This document shows, in pieces, positions 1 through 6,118 of a stretch of DNA of 6,118 bases. The notes under the pieces are model-generated. The model saw only the letters and a list, made by a program, of their open reading frames with translations. It was not told the DNA's origin and did not search any database. Every line of letters starts with the position of its first letter. The first letter of the stretch is position 1. The DNA is from Bacteroidota bacterium (GTDB taxonomy: Bacteria > Bacteroidota > Bacteroidia > Bacteroidales > VadinHA17). The translations under genes were made by a program, and so were the position numbers. The stretch covers positions 1 through 6,118 of the forward strand of contig JAUWPX010000101.1 of NCBI GenBank assembly GCA_030611395.1, given 5' to 3'.

Positions 1-1528
1 TAAAGAATCAAAAGAATATCTTGAAGAATCAAAAATAAATGAACTTCTTAATAAATATTGCCGTTTCCTGCCGGTTAAAATAGCTTTTGGAAAACAAAAA
101 GATTGGAAGGATGGAAAAGAAATTGCAACTAAAAAAGATAATATAATTAATGATACCAAACCTGCCTGGACCAGAAAGCCTGTTGATCTGAAAGAGGAGG
201 ATTATAAGAAATTTTATAATGATTTGTATCCTATGCAGGAGGCACCTGTTTTTAATATTCATCTTAATGTTGACTACCCGTTTAGTCTTACCGGAATTCT
301 TTATTTTCCAAAAATAAAAAACAACATTGAGATGCAGAAGAATAAGATACGACTGTATTGTAATCAGGTATTTGTTACAGATTCAGTTGAGGGGATTGTG
401 CCTGAATTTCTGACTTTATTGCATGGCGTTATTGACTCGCCTGATATTCCGCTTAATGTGTCCAGAAGCTTCCTCCAAAATGATCCGAATGTTAAGAAAA
501 TATCGGGTCATATATCAAAGAAAGTTGCAGGCCAGTTGAATGATATTTTTAAAAAAGAACGTCCTGAATTTGAAAAAAAATGGGACGATTTGAAATTATT
601 TGTTCAGTATGGGATGATTACAGATGAGAAATTTTATGAACGTGCTGAGAAATTTGCTTTGTTTAAGAATACAAATGGTAAGTATTTTACTTTTAAAGAA
701 TATAATGATCTTACTAAAGAGAACCAGACCAATAAGGACAAAACACTTATTTATCTTTATTCCACCAATATTGAAGAACAATTCACTTTTGTAGAAAAAG
801 CTAATCATAAAGGATATGATGTCCTTTCAATGGACGGGCAGCTTGATACTCATTTTTTGAATCATCTGGAGCAAAAATTTACTAATGCACGCTTTGTTCG
901 TGTTGATTCTGATGTTATTGATAAGCTTATTCAAAAAGAGGATACTTCTGAGTCTAAACTTACCGCTGAACAGAAAAGCAATTTGTCTCCTGTTATTCAA
1001 TCACAAATTCCTAAACAAGATAATTTTGTCGTCTCTTTTGAAAACCTGAAAGAGGAAGAACATCCAATGACTATCGTCCAGTCGGAATTTATGAGGAGAA
1101 TGAAAGATATGTCAGAAATGGGAGGTGGAATGAATATGTATGGTAATCTGCCTGACAGTTACAATCTTGTTGTTAATAGTAACCATCCTTTGGTAATAAA
1201 AATTGCAGAGGAAATGGGGAACATAGTTGGTGAAAATGTAAGCAAGATTAATGAAAAAGTTAAACCTTTAGAGGATAATAAAACTAAGTTAGAGAAAGAT
1301 CAGGAAGGTAAAAAGGATGAAGAGATCAAGCAGGAGGAGAAAGACAGGATTGAAGATCTGAAGAAAAAGATAGATGAACTGAATGATAAAAAAAGAAAAA
1401 TTCTTTCAGAATATGGATCCAAAAATAAACTGGTGAAACAACTGATTGACCTTGCCTTGCTTTCAAACAATATGCTTAAGGGAGAAGAATTAAGTAAATT
1501 TGTTAAGCGAAGTATTGATATAATGTAG
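1..1528 (+). CDS. htpG: Molecular chaperone HtpG (bacterial Hsp90), 5'-truncated by the window edge
   Basis: ATP-driven cytosolic dimeric chaperone that remodels client proteins. The frame is open from the left edge (first whole codon at base 2) to TAG at 1526-1528, giving 508 residues. The N-terminal GHKL ATPase domain lies outside the window. I recall full-length Bacteroidota HtpG as about 680 residues, so roughly 170 are missing. The middle domain is clear: AWTRKP near residue 60, FNIHLNVDYPF at 84-94, IRLYCNQVFVTD at 116-127 and GVIDSPDIPLNVSR at 142-155, the most conserved Hsp90 block. The C-terminal part has a Met-rich run (bases 1091-1138, six Met in 16 residues), then a Lys/Glu-rich segment predicted as coiled coil (residues 410-476), then the dimerisation end LVKQLIDLALLSNNMLKG. 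Hsp90 identity is certain. The Bacteroidota assignment rests on remembered family sequences. The gene converges on the minus-strand gene downstream. Confidence 0.97.
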   Translation, partial: KESKEYLEESKINELLNKYCRFLPVKIAFGKQKDWKDGKEIATKKDNIINDTKPAWTRKPVDLKEEDYKKFYNDLYPMQEAPVFNIHLNVDYPFSLTGILYFPKIKNNIEMQKNKIRLYCNQVFVTDSVEGIVPEFLTLLHGVIDSPDIPLNVSRSFLQNDPNVKKISGHISKKVAGQLNDIFKKERPEFEKKWDDLKLFVQYGMITDEKFYERAEKFALFKNTNGKYFTFKEYNDLTKENQTNKDKTLIYLYSTNIEEQFTFVEKANHKGYDVLSMDGQLDTHFLNHLEQKFTNARFVRVDSDVIDKLIQKEDTSESKLTAEQKSNLSPVIQSQIPKQDNFVVSFENLKEEEHPMTIVQSEFMRRMKDMSEMGGGMNMYGNLPDSYNLVVNSNHPLVIKIAEEMGNIVGENVSKINEKVKPLEDNKTKLEKDQEGKKDEEIKQEEKDRIEDLKKKIDELNDKKRKILSEYGSKNKLVKQLIDLALLSNNMLKGEELSKFVKRSIDIM

Positions 1529-1531
1529 TGC

Positions 1532-1567
1532 CTAAAGTGTCTGGAGTGTCTAAAGTTCCTGGAGTGT
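1532..1567. repeat. Tandem 9-bp repeat, four units, between convergent genes
   Basis: Four contiguous 9-mers read CTAAAGTGT, CTGGAGTGT, CTAAAGTTC, CTGGAGTGT. They also form two 18-bp copies differing at two positions. A weaker fifth unit (ATGTAGTGC, 1523-1531, 6 of 9 matching CTGGAGTGT) overlaps the htpG stop codon. The array starts three bases after that stop and ends 22 bp before the end of the opposing gene. It has no inverted symmetry, so it is not a hairpin terminator. Similar AGTGTCTAAAGT-like strings occur, as I recall, between genes in other Bacteroidota genomes; function unknown. Confidence 0.8.
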
Positions 1568-1589
1568 CAAAAATGAGGAATAATGCAGA

Positions 1590-2108
1590 TTAAAAAAATG
1601 TACTAACCTCTTTTTTAAGATAATCAATAGCGGCTTTTGTTGGCTCTTTATCCATTTCCATAACTTTTTCAAGTAAATACCGGCTAAATTCGATTGCCGC
1701 GGCACCAGGTTTTACATGATCTGCGGATGAATTGATGATCTTAATGGTGTTGAATTTTGCATTTTTGATTATCTCCCAGGCAGAAGGTGTCATATATACT
1801 TGTTGTGAAAGATTATGTTCAAATTCTGCTCTTATTGTATTAAGCATGGATGTTTGTATTTGCTTGCTGGTCATTCCCTGCTTGTTGGTTCTCATAATAA
1901 GAGATTCAAGCGAAATCCTTTCGAGAAAAAGGATAACCCGCTCATATGCTTGCAGTCTGATTGGTGTAATGTTCTTCTGATTTTGCAGGACTATCTCATG
2001 TTTACGTTTATCCTGATCGTTTCGGATAAATGCTCTGATTAGGAAATAAGCTGTTAGAAAAACGATTAATGCAGGTAAAGTGTATTTTAAAACCTCAAGT
2101 ATTTCCAT
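1590..2108 (-). CDS. Uncharacterised membrane-anchored protein, conserved-hypothetical type in Bacteroidota
   Basis: A 172-residue protein of unknown function. Residues about 8-28 form one hydrophobic segment (LKYTLPALIVFLTAYFLIRA), followed by a basic stretch (RAFIRNDQDKRKHE). This suggests an N-terminal anchor with the remainder in the cytoplasm by the positive-inside rule. The soluble part looks largely helical and contains LQAYERVILFLERI at 52-65, then a Gln-rich stretch and TPSAWEIIKNAK near 107-118. From memory the LQAYER...LFLERI motif belongs to a small family seen in Bacteroidota (possibly the one named DUF7935); this needs checking. No catalytic motif is visible. The ATG at 2106-2108 puts the membrane segment right at the N-terminus, which supports that start; no Shine-Dalgarno is evident. 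The gene is convergent with htpG (61-bp gap) and divergent from the aminotransferase (200-bp gap), so it is probably monocistronic. Two + strand ORFs overlap it but are less protein-like. Confidence 0.78.
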   Translation of the reverse strand: MEILEVLKYTLPALIVFLTAYFLIRAFIRNDQDKRKHEIVLQNQKNITPIRLQAYERVILFLERISLESLIMRTNKQGMTSKQIQTSMLNTIRAEFEHNLSQQVYMTPSAWEIIKNAKFNTIKIINSSADHVKPGAAAIEFSRYLLEKVMEMDKEPTKAAIDYLKKEVSTFF

Positions 2109-2223
2109 GCTATGTTATTTTATTTTTTAAGCTGATTAACCATTATCCAGGTTATGTTGTACAATATTACTAATTTTCAGTTTATAACTCAATTTTTTTT
2201 CAAATTTGCATCTTTCAATATGT

Positions 2224-2256
2224 AATGATTAAATGATAGAATGAGTAAATGAGAAG
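2224..2256. repeat. Degenerate direct repeat of about 16 bp (AATGANTAAATGANAG-like)
   Basis: Two adjacent copies: AATGATTAAATGATAG at 2224-2239 and AATGAGTAAATGAGAAG at 2240-2256. They agree at 13 of the first 16 positions, and the main differences are T to G at the same place in each half-unit. Each copy is itself built of two AATGA-containing units spaced 7-8 bp apart. The repeat lies 53-85 bp upstream of the aminotransferase start. It could be an intergenic microrepeat or a set of protein-binding half-sites. Confidence 0.55.
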
Positions 2257-2268
2257 AAGTCACTTCTT
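2254..2268. promoter_or_regulatory. 15-bp palindrome AAGAAGT-C-ACTTCTT, possible operator
   Basis: Perfect 7-bp inverted repeat around one central base, ending 40 bp before the aminotransferase ATG and overlapping the end of the direct repeat. The geometry (short arms, odd centre) suits a dimeric regulator site on DNA better than an RNA hairpin, which could pair only about 5 weak A/U-rich base pairs. No regulator is encoded nearby, and a chance palindrome in AT-rich DNA remains possible. Confidence 0.3.
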
Positions 2269-2308
2269 TATATTGGAATTGAAAATAAAAAATTAATACT
2301 ATTATATA

Positions 2309-3526
2309 ATGAGTATAAGTATTATCGGCAGATCAATAGGAGAATCTGCAACGTTGCTGCTAAATGAAACAGCCGCAATATTAAAAGCTAAAGGTGAACC
2401 ATTAATACATCTTGGTGGCGGAGAGCCGGAAAGCCGGACTCCCATTGATGCAATTACCAATTTTACCGGGTTATTAAACTCAGGCGAGATTCGTTATACC
2501 CCTGTGGATGGGACAATTGAAATGAAACAGGCTATAATAAGGTATACAGAAGAGTATTATGACAGGAAGGTTGCACCGGAAAATGTTATTGCATCTAACG
2601 GTGCTAAACAAGCTATTATGGTTGCTTTACAGGCAATTCTTGATCCACAGGACGAAGTAATTTTCCCTGCGCCCTATTGGGTAAGCTATCCCGAAATGGT
2701 TAAATTGTGTGGTGCAGTCCCGGTTCCTGTGCATCCCGAAGATGGTACTTTTTATCCAAGGATGCAGGATATCGAGATGAATTTTACTTCCTACACTAAG
2801 GCAATTATTTTGAATTCTCCAAATAATCCAACCGGTGCGATATATTCTGATGAGTTTATTGCTGATGTGGTCCGTTTTTGTGAAAAAGAGGGCTTGTACC
2901 TTATTATGGATGATATATATCATCGCCTCTGTTTTGACAGGAAAAAACCGGCAAATTATTATGAATATGCAAAGGATATTGATGAGAATTCGAAACTTAT
3001 CTTAATAAATAGTGTGTCAAAGCAATACGCGATGACCGGTTTTCGGATTGGATGGGCAGTTGCCAGTAAAAATCTTATTAAGGTAATGTCTAATATTCAG
3101 GGACATCAGACTGCCGGCCCTCCTGTATTAATGCAAAAAGCAGCGATTGGAGCAATCACAGGTGTACAATCAGGGGTTGAAAGTCTGAGGTTAACATTGG
3201 AAAATAACCGGAATGTAATGATGGATCGATTGAATGCTTTTGATGGTGTAAAACCGACTAAACCGGATGGAACATTCTATGTGTTTGCTGATTTTAGTAC
3301 CTATGATAAAGATTCAACCCGGCTTTCAAAATTCCTGCTTGATAAGGTTAGAGTACTGACAATGCCCGGAGTTGAGTTTGGTTTGGATGGATATTTAAGA
3401 CTCTCAACATGCGGTTCAATAAAAGATATAATCGAAGGTATTGAAAGAATAAAGTGGGCACTAGATCCGAATTCGCCAAACGAACTGTATATCGGTGAAC
3501 GAAAATTAGTTAGAGATTGGCTGTAG
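2309..3526 (+). CDS. PLP-dependent class I/II aminotransferase, probably aspartate aminotransferase (subgroup Ib type)
   Basis: Cytosolic fold-type I PLP enzyme; the likely reaction is aspartate plus 2-oxoglutarate to oxaloacetate plus glutamate. It has 405 residues, the usual size. Family landmarks are all present: HLGGGEP near 34-40 (normally LGVGEP), SNGAKQ at 96-101, APYWVSYPEMV at 121-131 with Trp124 placed to stack on the cofactor, NSPNNPTG at 169-176, D201-x-x-Y204, Schiff-base Lys238 in SVSKQYAMTGFRIGW, phosphate-binding Arg246, and Arg364 in YLRLS for the substrate alpha-carboxylate. PYWVSYPEMV and Lys100 match the Thermus-type Ib enzymes, in which the equivalent Lys helps bind the side-chain carboxylate; this is why I favour aspartate. 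Aromatic or prephenate aminotransferase activity is possible. The tail after residue 383 (DPNSPNELYIGERKLVRDWL) extends past the last core helix. An in-frame stop at 2294-2296 leaves ATG 2309 as the only upstream start. pckA follows after 97 bp. Confidence 0.94.
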   Translation: MSISIIGRSIGESATLLLNETAAILKAKGEPLIHLGGGEPESRTPIDAITNFTGLLNSGEIRYTPVDGTIEMKQAIIRYTEEYYDRKVAPENVIASNGAKQAIMVALQAILDPQDEVIFPAPYWVSYPEMVKLCGAVPVPVHPEDGTFYPRMQDIEMNFTSYTKAIILNSPNNPTGAIYSDEFIADVVRFCEKEGLYLIMDDIYHRLCFDRKKPANYYEYAKDIDENSKLILINSVSKQYAMTGFRIGWAVASKNLIKVMSNIQGHQTAGPPVLMQKAAIGAITGVQSGVESLRLTLENNRNVMMDRLNAFDGVKPTKPDGTFYVFADFSTYDKDSTRLSKFLLDKVRVLTMPGVEFGLDGYLRLSTCGSIKDIIEGIERIKWALDPNSPNELYIGERKLVRDWL

Positions 3527-3623
3527 CAGAATAATAAAAAATATCGTTTCCGTTTTTGTAAATAAAACATAATATTTTTCTGAACAATATACTATTGGTT
3601 AAATAGAATAATAATATACCCAA

Positions 3624-5276
3624 ATGAAGAAATATTTAAAATTTGATACACCTGCAGTTAAACATGCAGGGGCATTGGCCAGCGATTTTGGTCTTGAACA
3701 TCATGGTTTTGTTCATCTGGATAAGGTTTTCTGGAATATTCCTGAAGCAGCTTTGTATGAAGAAGCTGTATTCAGGGGTGAAGGGAAAATTGTTCACGGA
3801 GGTCCGTTTCTTGTTAATACAGGAAAATGGACTGCCAGAGCTGCAAATGACAAGTATTTTGTGAGCGAGCCTTCTACCAGTGATAAAATTGACTGGGGTG
3901 AATATAATCGTCCCATTAATTCTGAAAAGTTTAGTGGAATATTATCAAGATTGCAGGCCTATCTCCAGGGTGAAGAATTATTTGTGCAGGATGTTTATGC
4001 CGGGGCCGACAAAAGATATCGTGTTCCCTTCAGGTTCATAACCGATAAAGCGTGGCAAAGTCTTTTCGTGCGCAATATGTTTCATACTATTAATAATCAG
4101 GATGAGTTAAGGAAGTTTATTCCTGAATTTACTGTTATCTCATCTCCCTCTTTTAAACTTGATCCGAGAATTGACGGGACGTTAAGTGAAACAGGTATAA
4201 TTGTTGATTTCTCAAAAAGGATAGCAGTTATTGCAAATTCAAGTTATGCAGGCGAAGTAAAAAAAACAGCTTTTACAATAATGAACTACCTAAAACCATT
4301 ACAGGATGTAATGGCAATGCATTGTTCAGCAAATGTTGGGGAAAAGGATGATGTAGCACTGTTTTTCGGACTAAGTGGTACCGGAAAAACAACCCTTTCA
4401 GCTGACCCTTCCAGAAAACTTATCGGGGATGATGAGCATGGATGGAGTGATTACGGAGTGTTTAATTTTGAAGCCGGCTGTTATGCAAAAGTAATTCGTC
4501 TATCGGCTGAAAATGAGCCTGAAATATATGAATGTACTCGGCGTTATGGAACGATCCTTGAAAATGTAAAATTCGATCAGACAACCCGGAATATAGATCT
4601 TGATGATGAAGAACTTACTGAAAATACAAGAGCCTCGTATCCCCTGAATTTTATTCCTAATTCCGTGCCTGAAAAAATGGTGGATTCACATCCTAAAAAT
4701 ATTATTTTTCTGACAGCAGATGCACAGGGTGTTTTACCCCCGATAGCCAGACTTAATATGGATCAGGCAATATATCATTTTATTAGTGGTTATACATCGA
4801 AAATTGCAGGAACAGAACTTGGTCTTGGCATTGAACCTGAAATTACATTCAGCGCCTGTTTCGGAGCACCTTTTATGGTTCATCACCCATTTTTTTATGC
4901 TGATCTGTTAAGGAAGAAAGCTGAAAAAGCCAATGCAAAAATTTGGCTGGTCAATACAGGTTGGGTAGGAGGGAAATTTGGTATAGGAAAAAGAATAAGT
5001 ATACGCCATACACGAAATATGCTGAATGCAGCCCTGGAAGGAAAACTGGATAAAGTGGAATACAGGAAAGATGAACTGTTTGGTTTCGAAGTTCCGTTAT
5101 CCTGTCCTAATGTTCCCGAAGATGTTTTTGATCCTTCCACTGCCTGGGGAAACAAGAAAGAATACTGGATGAAATATGACGCTCTCGCATCAAGATATAT
5201 TGAGAATTTCAAAGTATTCGCCAGTGGAGTACCTGAAGAAGTTATTGGTTCCGGTCCAAAAAGGCTGAAGAAGTAA
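3624..5276 (+). CDS. pckA: Phosphoenolpyruvate carboxykinase (ATP)
   Basis: Converts oxaloacetate plus ATP to phosphoenolpyruvate, CO2 and ADP (EC 4.1.1.49). It serves gluconeogenesis, or runs in reverse as CO2-fixing, ATP-forming anaplerosis in many fermentative Bacteroidota. At 550 residues it is slightly longer than the usual 530-540. The ATP-type signature LIGDDEHGWSDYGVFN (266-281) is intact and separates it from the GTP type. Also present: P-loop GLSGTGKTT at 249-257 (Lys255), metal ligands inferred at Lys214, His233 and Asp270, SYAGEVKK at 207-214, ENTRASYP with Arg336, FLTADAQGVLPP at 362-373, and GKRISI at 455-460 near the nucleotide. The usual substrate-loop motif GRSPKDK reads ARAANDK at 71-77; the key Arg72 and the DK pair are kept. 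An in-frame stop at 3612-3614 fixes ATG 3624 as the first start; no Shine-Dalgarno is seen. Appears functional. Confidence 0.98.
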   Translation: MKKYLKFDTPAVKHAGALASDFGLEHHGFVHLDKVFWNIPEAALYEEAVFRGEGKIVHGGPFLVNTGKWTARAANDKYFVSEPSTSDKIDWGEYNRPINSEKFSGILSRLQAYLQGEELFVQDVYAGADKRYRVPFRFITDKAWQSLFVRNMFHTINNQDELRKFIPEFTVISSPSFKLDPRIDGTLSETGIIVDFSKRIAVIANSSYAGEVKKTAFTIMNYLKPLQDVMAMHCSANVGEKDDVALFFGLSGTGKTTLSADPSRKLIGDDEHGWSDYGVFNFEAGCYAKVIRLSAENEPEIYECTRRYGTILENVKFDQTTRNIDLDDEELTENTRASYPLNFIPNSVPEKMVDSHPKNIIFLTADAQGVLPPIARLNMDQAIYHFISGYTSKIAGTELGLGIEPEITFSACFGAPFMVHHPFFYADLLRKKAEKANAKIWLVNTGWVGGKFGIGKRISIRHTRNMLNAALEGKLDKVEYRKDELFGFEVPLSCPNVPEDVFDPSTAWGNKKEYWMKYDALASRYIENFKVFASGVPEEVIGSGPKRLKK

Positions 5277-5280
5277 TAAG

Positions 5281-5298
5281 AAGGCTAAGGCTAAGGAA
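5281..5298. repeat. Short AAGGCT hexamer repeat downstream of pckA
   Basis: AAGGCT AAGGCT AAGGAA starts four bases after the pckA stop codon. A further AAGGCT lies in the last pckA codons (5261-5266). The stretch sits in a purine-rich run reaching about base 5319. It has no inverted symmetry and so does not resemble a terminator. It may be replication slippage of the purine-rich gene end. Confidence 0.5.
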
Positions 5299-5366
5299 AA
5301 GAAAGGAATTAAAGAAGAATTATGTTTTATATCAATATACAATTTTGAACTTAACGTAGCGATTTC

Positions 5367-6118
5367 ATGAACGAAGTGAGTAAATTTCGATACATTAAGA
5401 AAGGGATCAAGCCTTTTATACTGGTAGTAGTGGTTTTATTTGTACTAATAACCGGAAAACTGTTATGGTGGATTTATAGTCCATGTGTAGTAATTGAGAA
5501 TTCAAAGGATAACTACATCAATATCCCCACAGGTTCAGAATATGAAGATGTACGGAAAATTGTTGCTGACCATGGTTTGGTTAAGAATATTAAAGCATTT
5601 GACTGGGTTGCTAAAAGGAAAAATTACAGCAATTTTATTCACGCCGGACATTATGAGCTTAAAGATGGTCTGAATAATAATGATCTTATTAATTTGCTGC
5701 GGTCAGGAATTCAAATTCCTGTAAATCTTATCTTTAATAATATCAGGTCATTAGAAAGGCTTTCAGGTATTGTGGCCTATCAGATTGAAGCTGACTCATC
5801 TGAGATCATCAACCTGCTTCTTGATGAAAACTATATCTCACAGTTCGGATTTACTCATGAAACTGTTATGGGAGCATTTATACCAAATACTTATGAATTT
5901 TACTGGAATACTTCTGCTTCAGGTTTTGTTGAACGAATGGTTGACGAATATGAAAAATTCTGGAACAAGAAAAGAAAAGATAAAGTAGCAGCTAAAAGCC
6001 TGACAATAAAACAGGTTAGTACACTTGCCTCTATTGTTGACAGGGAAACTGTTAAAGAGACAGAAAAAACCAGGATAGCCGGTGTATATCTTAACCGGCT
6101 GAAAAGAGGTATCAGATT
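5367..6118 (+). CDS. mltG: Endolytic murein transglycosylase MltG (YceG family), 3'-truncated by the window edge
   Basis: Inner-membrane lytic transglycosylase that cuts nascent peptidoglycan strands and is thought to end glycan polymerisation. 250 whole codons are visible; I recall the family as about 340 residues. Residues 1-14 are basic and cytoplasmic. A single membrane helix spans about 15-37 (PFILVVVVLFVLITGKLLWW). Next comes a LysM-like subdomain (about 50-115, INIPTGSEYEDVRKI, with AGHYEL at 93-98), then the YceG catalytic domain: FIPNTYEFYW at 171-180 and LASIVDRET at 220-228, followed by TRIAGVYLNRLKRGI. The acidic pair usually read as E-x-E in this last motif is Asp225 and Glu227 here. 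The rest of the catalytic domain lies beyond the window. A stop at 5352-5354 in the same frame makes ATG 5367 the first start; GTG 5376 is less likely. It lies 90 bp after pckA, with no terminator hairpin seen between. Confidence 0.95.
   Translation, partial: MNEVSKFRYIKKGIKPFILVVVVLFVLITGKLLWWIYSPCVVIENSKDNYINIPTGSEYEDVRKIVADHGLVKNIKAFDWVAKRKNYSNFIHAGHYELKDGLNNNDLINLLRSGIQIPVNLIFNNIRSLERLSGIVAYQIEADSSEIINLLLDENYISQFGFTHETVMGAFIPNTYEFYWNTSASGFVERMVDEYEKFWNKKRKDKVAAKSLTIKQVSTLASIVDRETVKETEKTRIAGVYLNRLKRGIR

Larger units (their letters stand above)
2109..2308. other. Divergent intergenic region
   Basis: A 200-bp AT-rich spacer that must hold the 5' regions of the minus-strand membrane protein gene and the + strand aminotransferase gene. 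No exact match to the Bacteroidota -7 element TANNTTTG is present on either strand. The nearest is CAAATTTG at 2201-2208, an 8-bp palindrome one mismatch from the consensus on both strands, but it lacks a well-spaced -33 TTG. The right half carries the direct repeat and palindrome listed separately. No RNA gene or riboswitch is recognisable. Confidence 0.6.

Noticed and set aside
1590..1618. Inverted repeat TTAAAAAA / TTTTTTAA with a 13-nt loop at the end of the minus-strand gene, as a bidirectional terminator
   Set aside because: The stem is made only of A/T pairs and lies in the last codons (Phe-Phe-stop, Lys-Lys) of the gene. It is too weak for an intrinsic terminator and easily arises by chance in AT-rich DNA.
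1732..2042. Two + strand ORFs (1732-1980 and 1815-2042) overlapping the minus-strand gene
   Set aside because: They overlap each other and are Cys- and Leu-rich without motifs. The minus-strand frame spans the whole region and gives a sensible anchored helical protein.
3555..3580. Bacteroidota-type promoter before pckA: TTTG at 3555-3558 and TATTTTTC at 3573-3580
   Set aside because: The -7 candidate lacks the final G of TANNTTTG and the spacer is only 14 bp, shorter than the usual 17-23. Not strong enough to annotate.
3592..3606. Hairpin CTATT-GGTTA-AATAG just upstream of pckA
   Set aside because: A 5-bp, mostly A/T stem; expected by chance in this composition, with no following U-tract.
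4895..5212. 105-codon ORF antisense to the 3' half of pckA
   Set aside because: Low-complexity Ser/Phe-rich translation with no motif, lying wholly inside a well-supported gene; a shadow frame.
5322..5348. Eight-codon ORF (ATG at 5322) in the pckA-mltG gap, as a leader peptide
   Set aside because: No run of regulatory codons and no attenuator hairpin follows; consistent with chance.
5704..5719. Inverted repeat AGGAATT-CA-AATTCCT
   Set aside because: It lies inside the mltG coding region (Ser-Gly-Ile-Gln-Ile-Pro) and has a 2-nt centre; no reason to treat it as a site.

Overview
The window looks like a housekeeping stretch of a Bacteroidota chromosome, most likely from a Bacteroidales- or Marinilabiliales-like lineage. 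The DNA is AT-rich. Spacers are A/T-rich and no start codon has a clear Shine-Dalgarno sequence. The HtpG fragment carries phrases I associate with Bacteroidota HtpG, such as FNIHLNVDYPF and LYCNQVFVTDSVEGIVP. The lineage is inferred from remembered family features, not from a search.

Layout: the 3' three-quarters of htpG (Hsp90 chaperone) runs off the left edge on the + strand. It converges with a small minus-strand gene for an N-terminally membrane-anchored protein of unknown function. The 61-bp gap between them holds a tandem 9-bp repeat. A 200-bp divergent spacer follows, with a degenerate direct repeat abutting a 15-bp palindrome. Three + strand genes come next: a class I/II PLP-dependent aminotransferase of the aspartate aminotransferase type, pckA (ATP-dependent phosphoenolpyruvate carboxykinase), and the 5' part of mltG (endolytic murein transglycosylase), which runs off the right edge. 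Gaps between these three are 97 and 90 bp, so co-transcription is possible but not shown.

How the genes work together: the aminotransferase and PckA could act in sequence, aspartate to oxaloacetate to phosphoenolpyruvate, linking amino-acid nitrogen exchange with gluconeogenesis or anaplerosis. HtpG (protein folding) and MltG (ending glycan strands at the inner membrane) have no evident link to that pair.

I found no RNA gene, CRISPR array, insertion sequence, prophage, toxin-antitoxin pair or defence system, and no convincing new multi-gene system. The points worth a second look are small: the uncharacterised membrane protein, the intergenic repeats, the palindrome ahead of the aminotransferase, and local motif changes in PckA and MltG.
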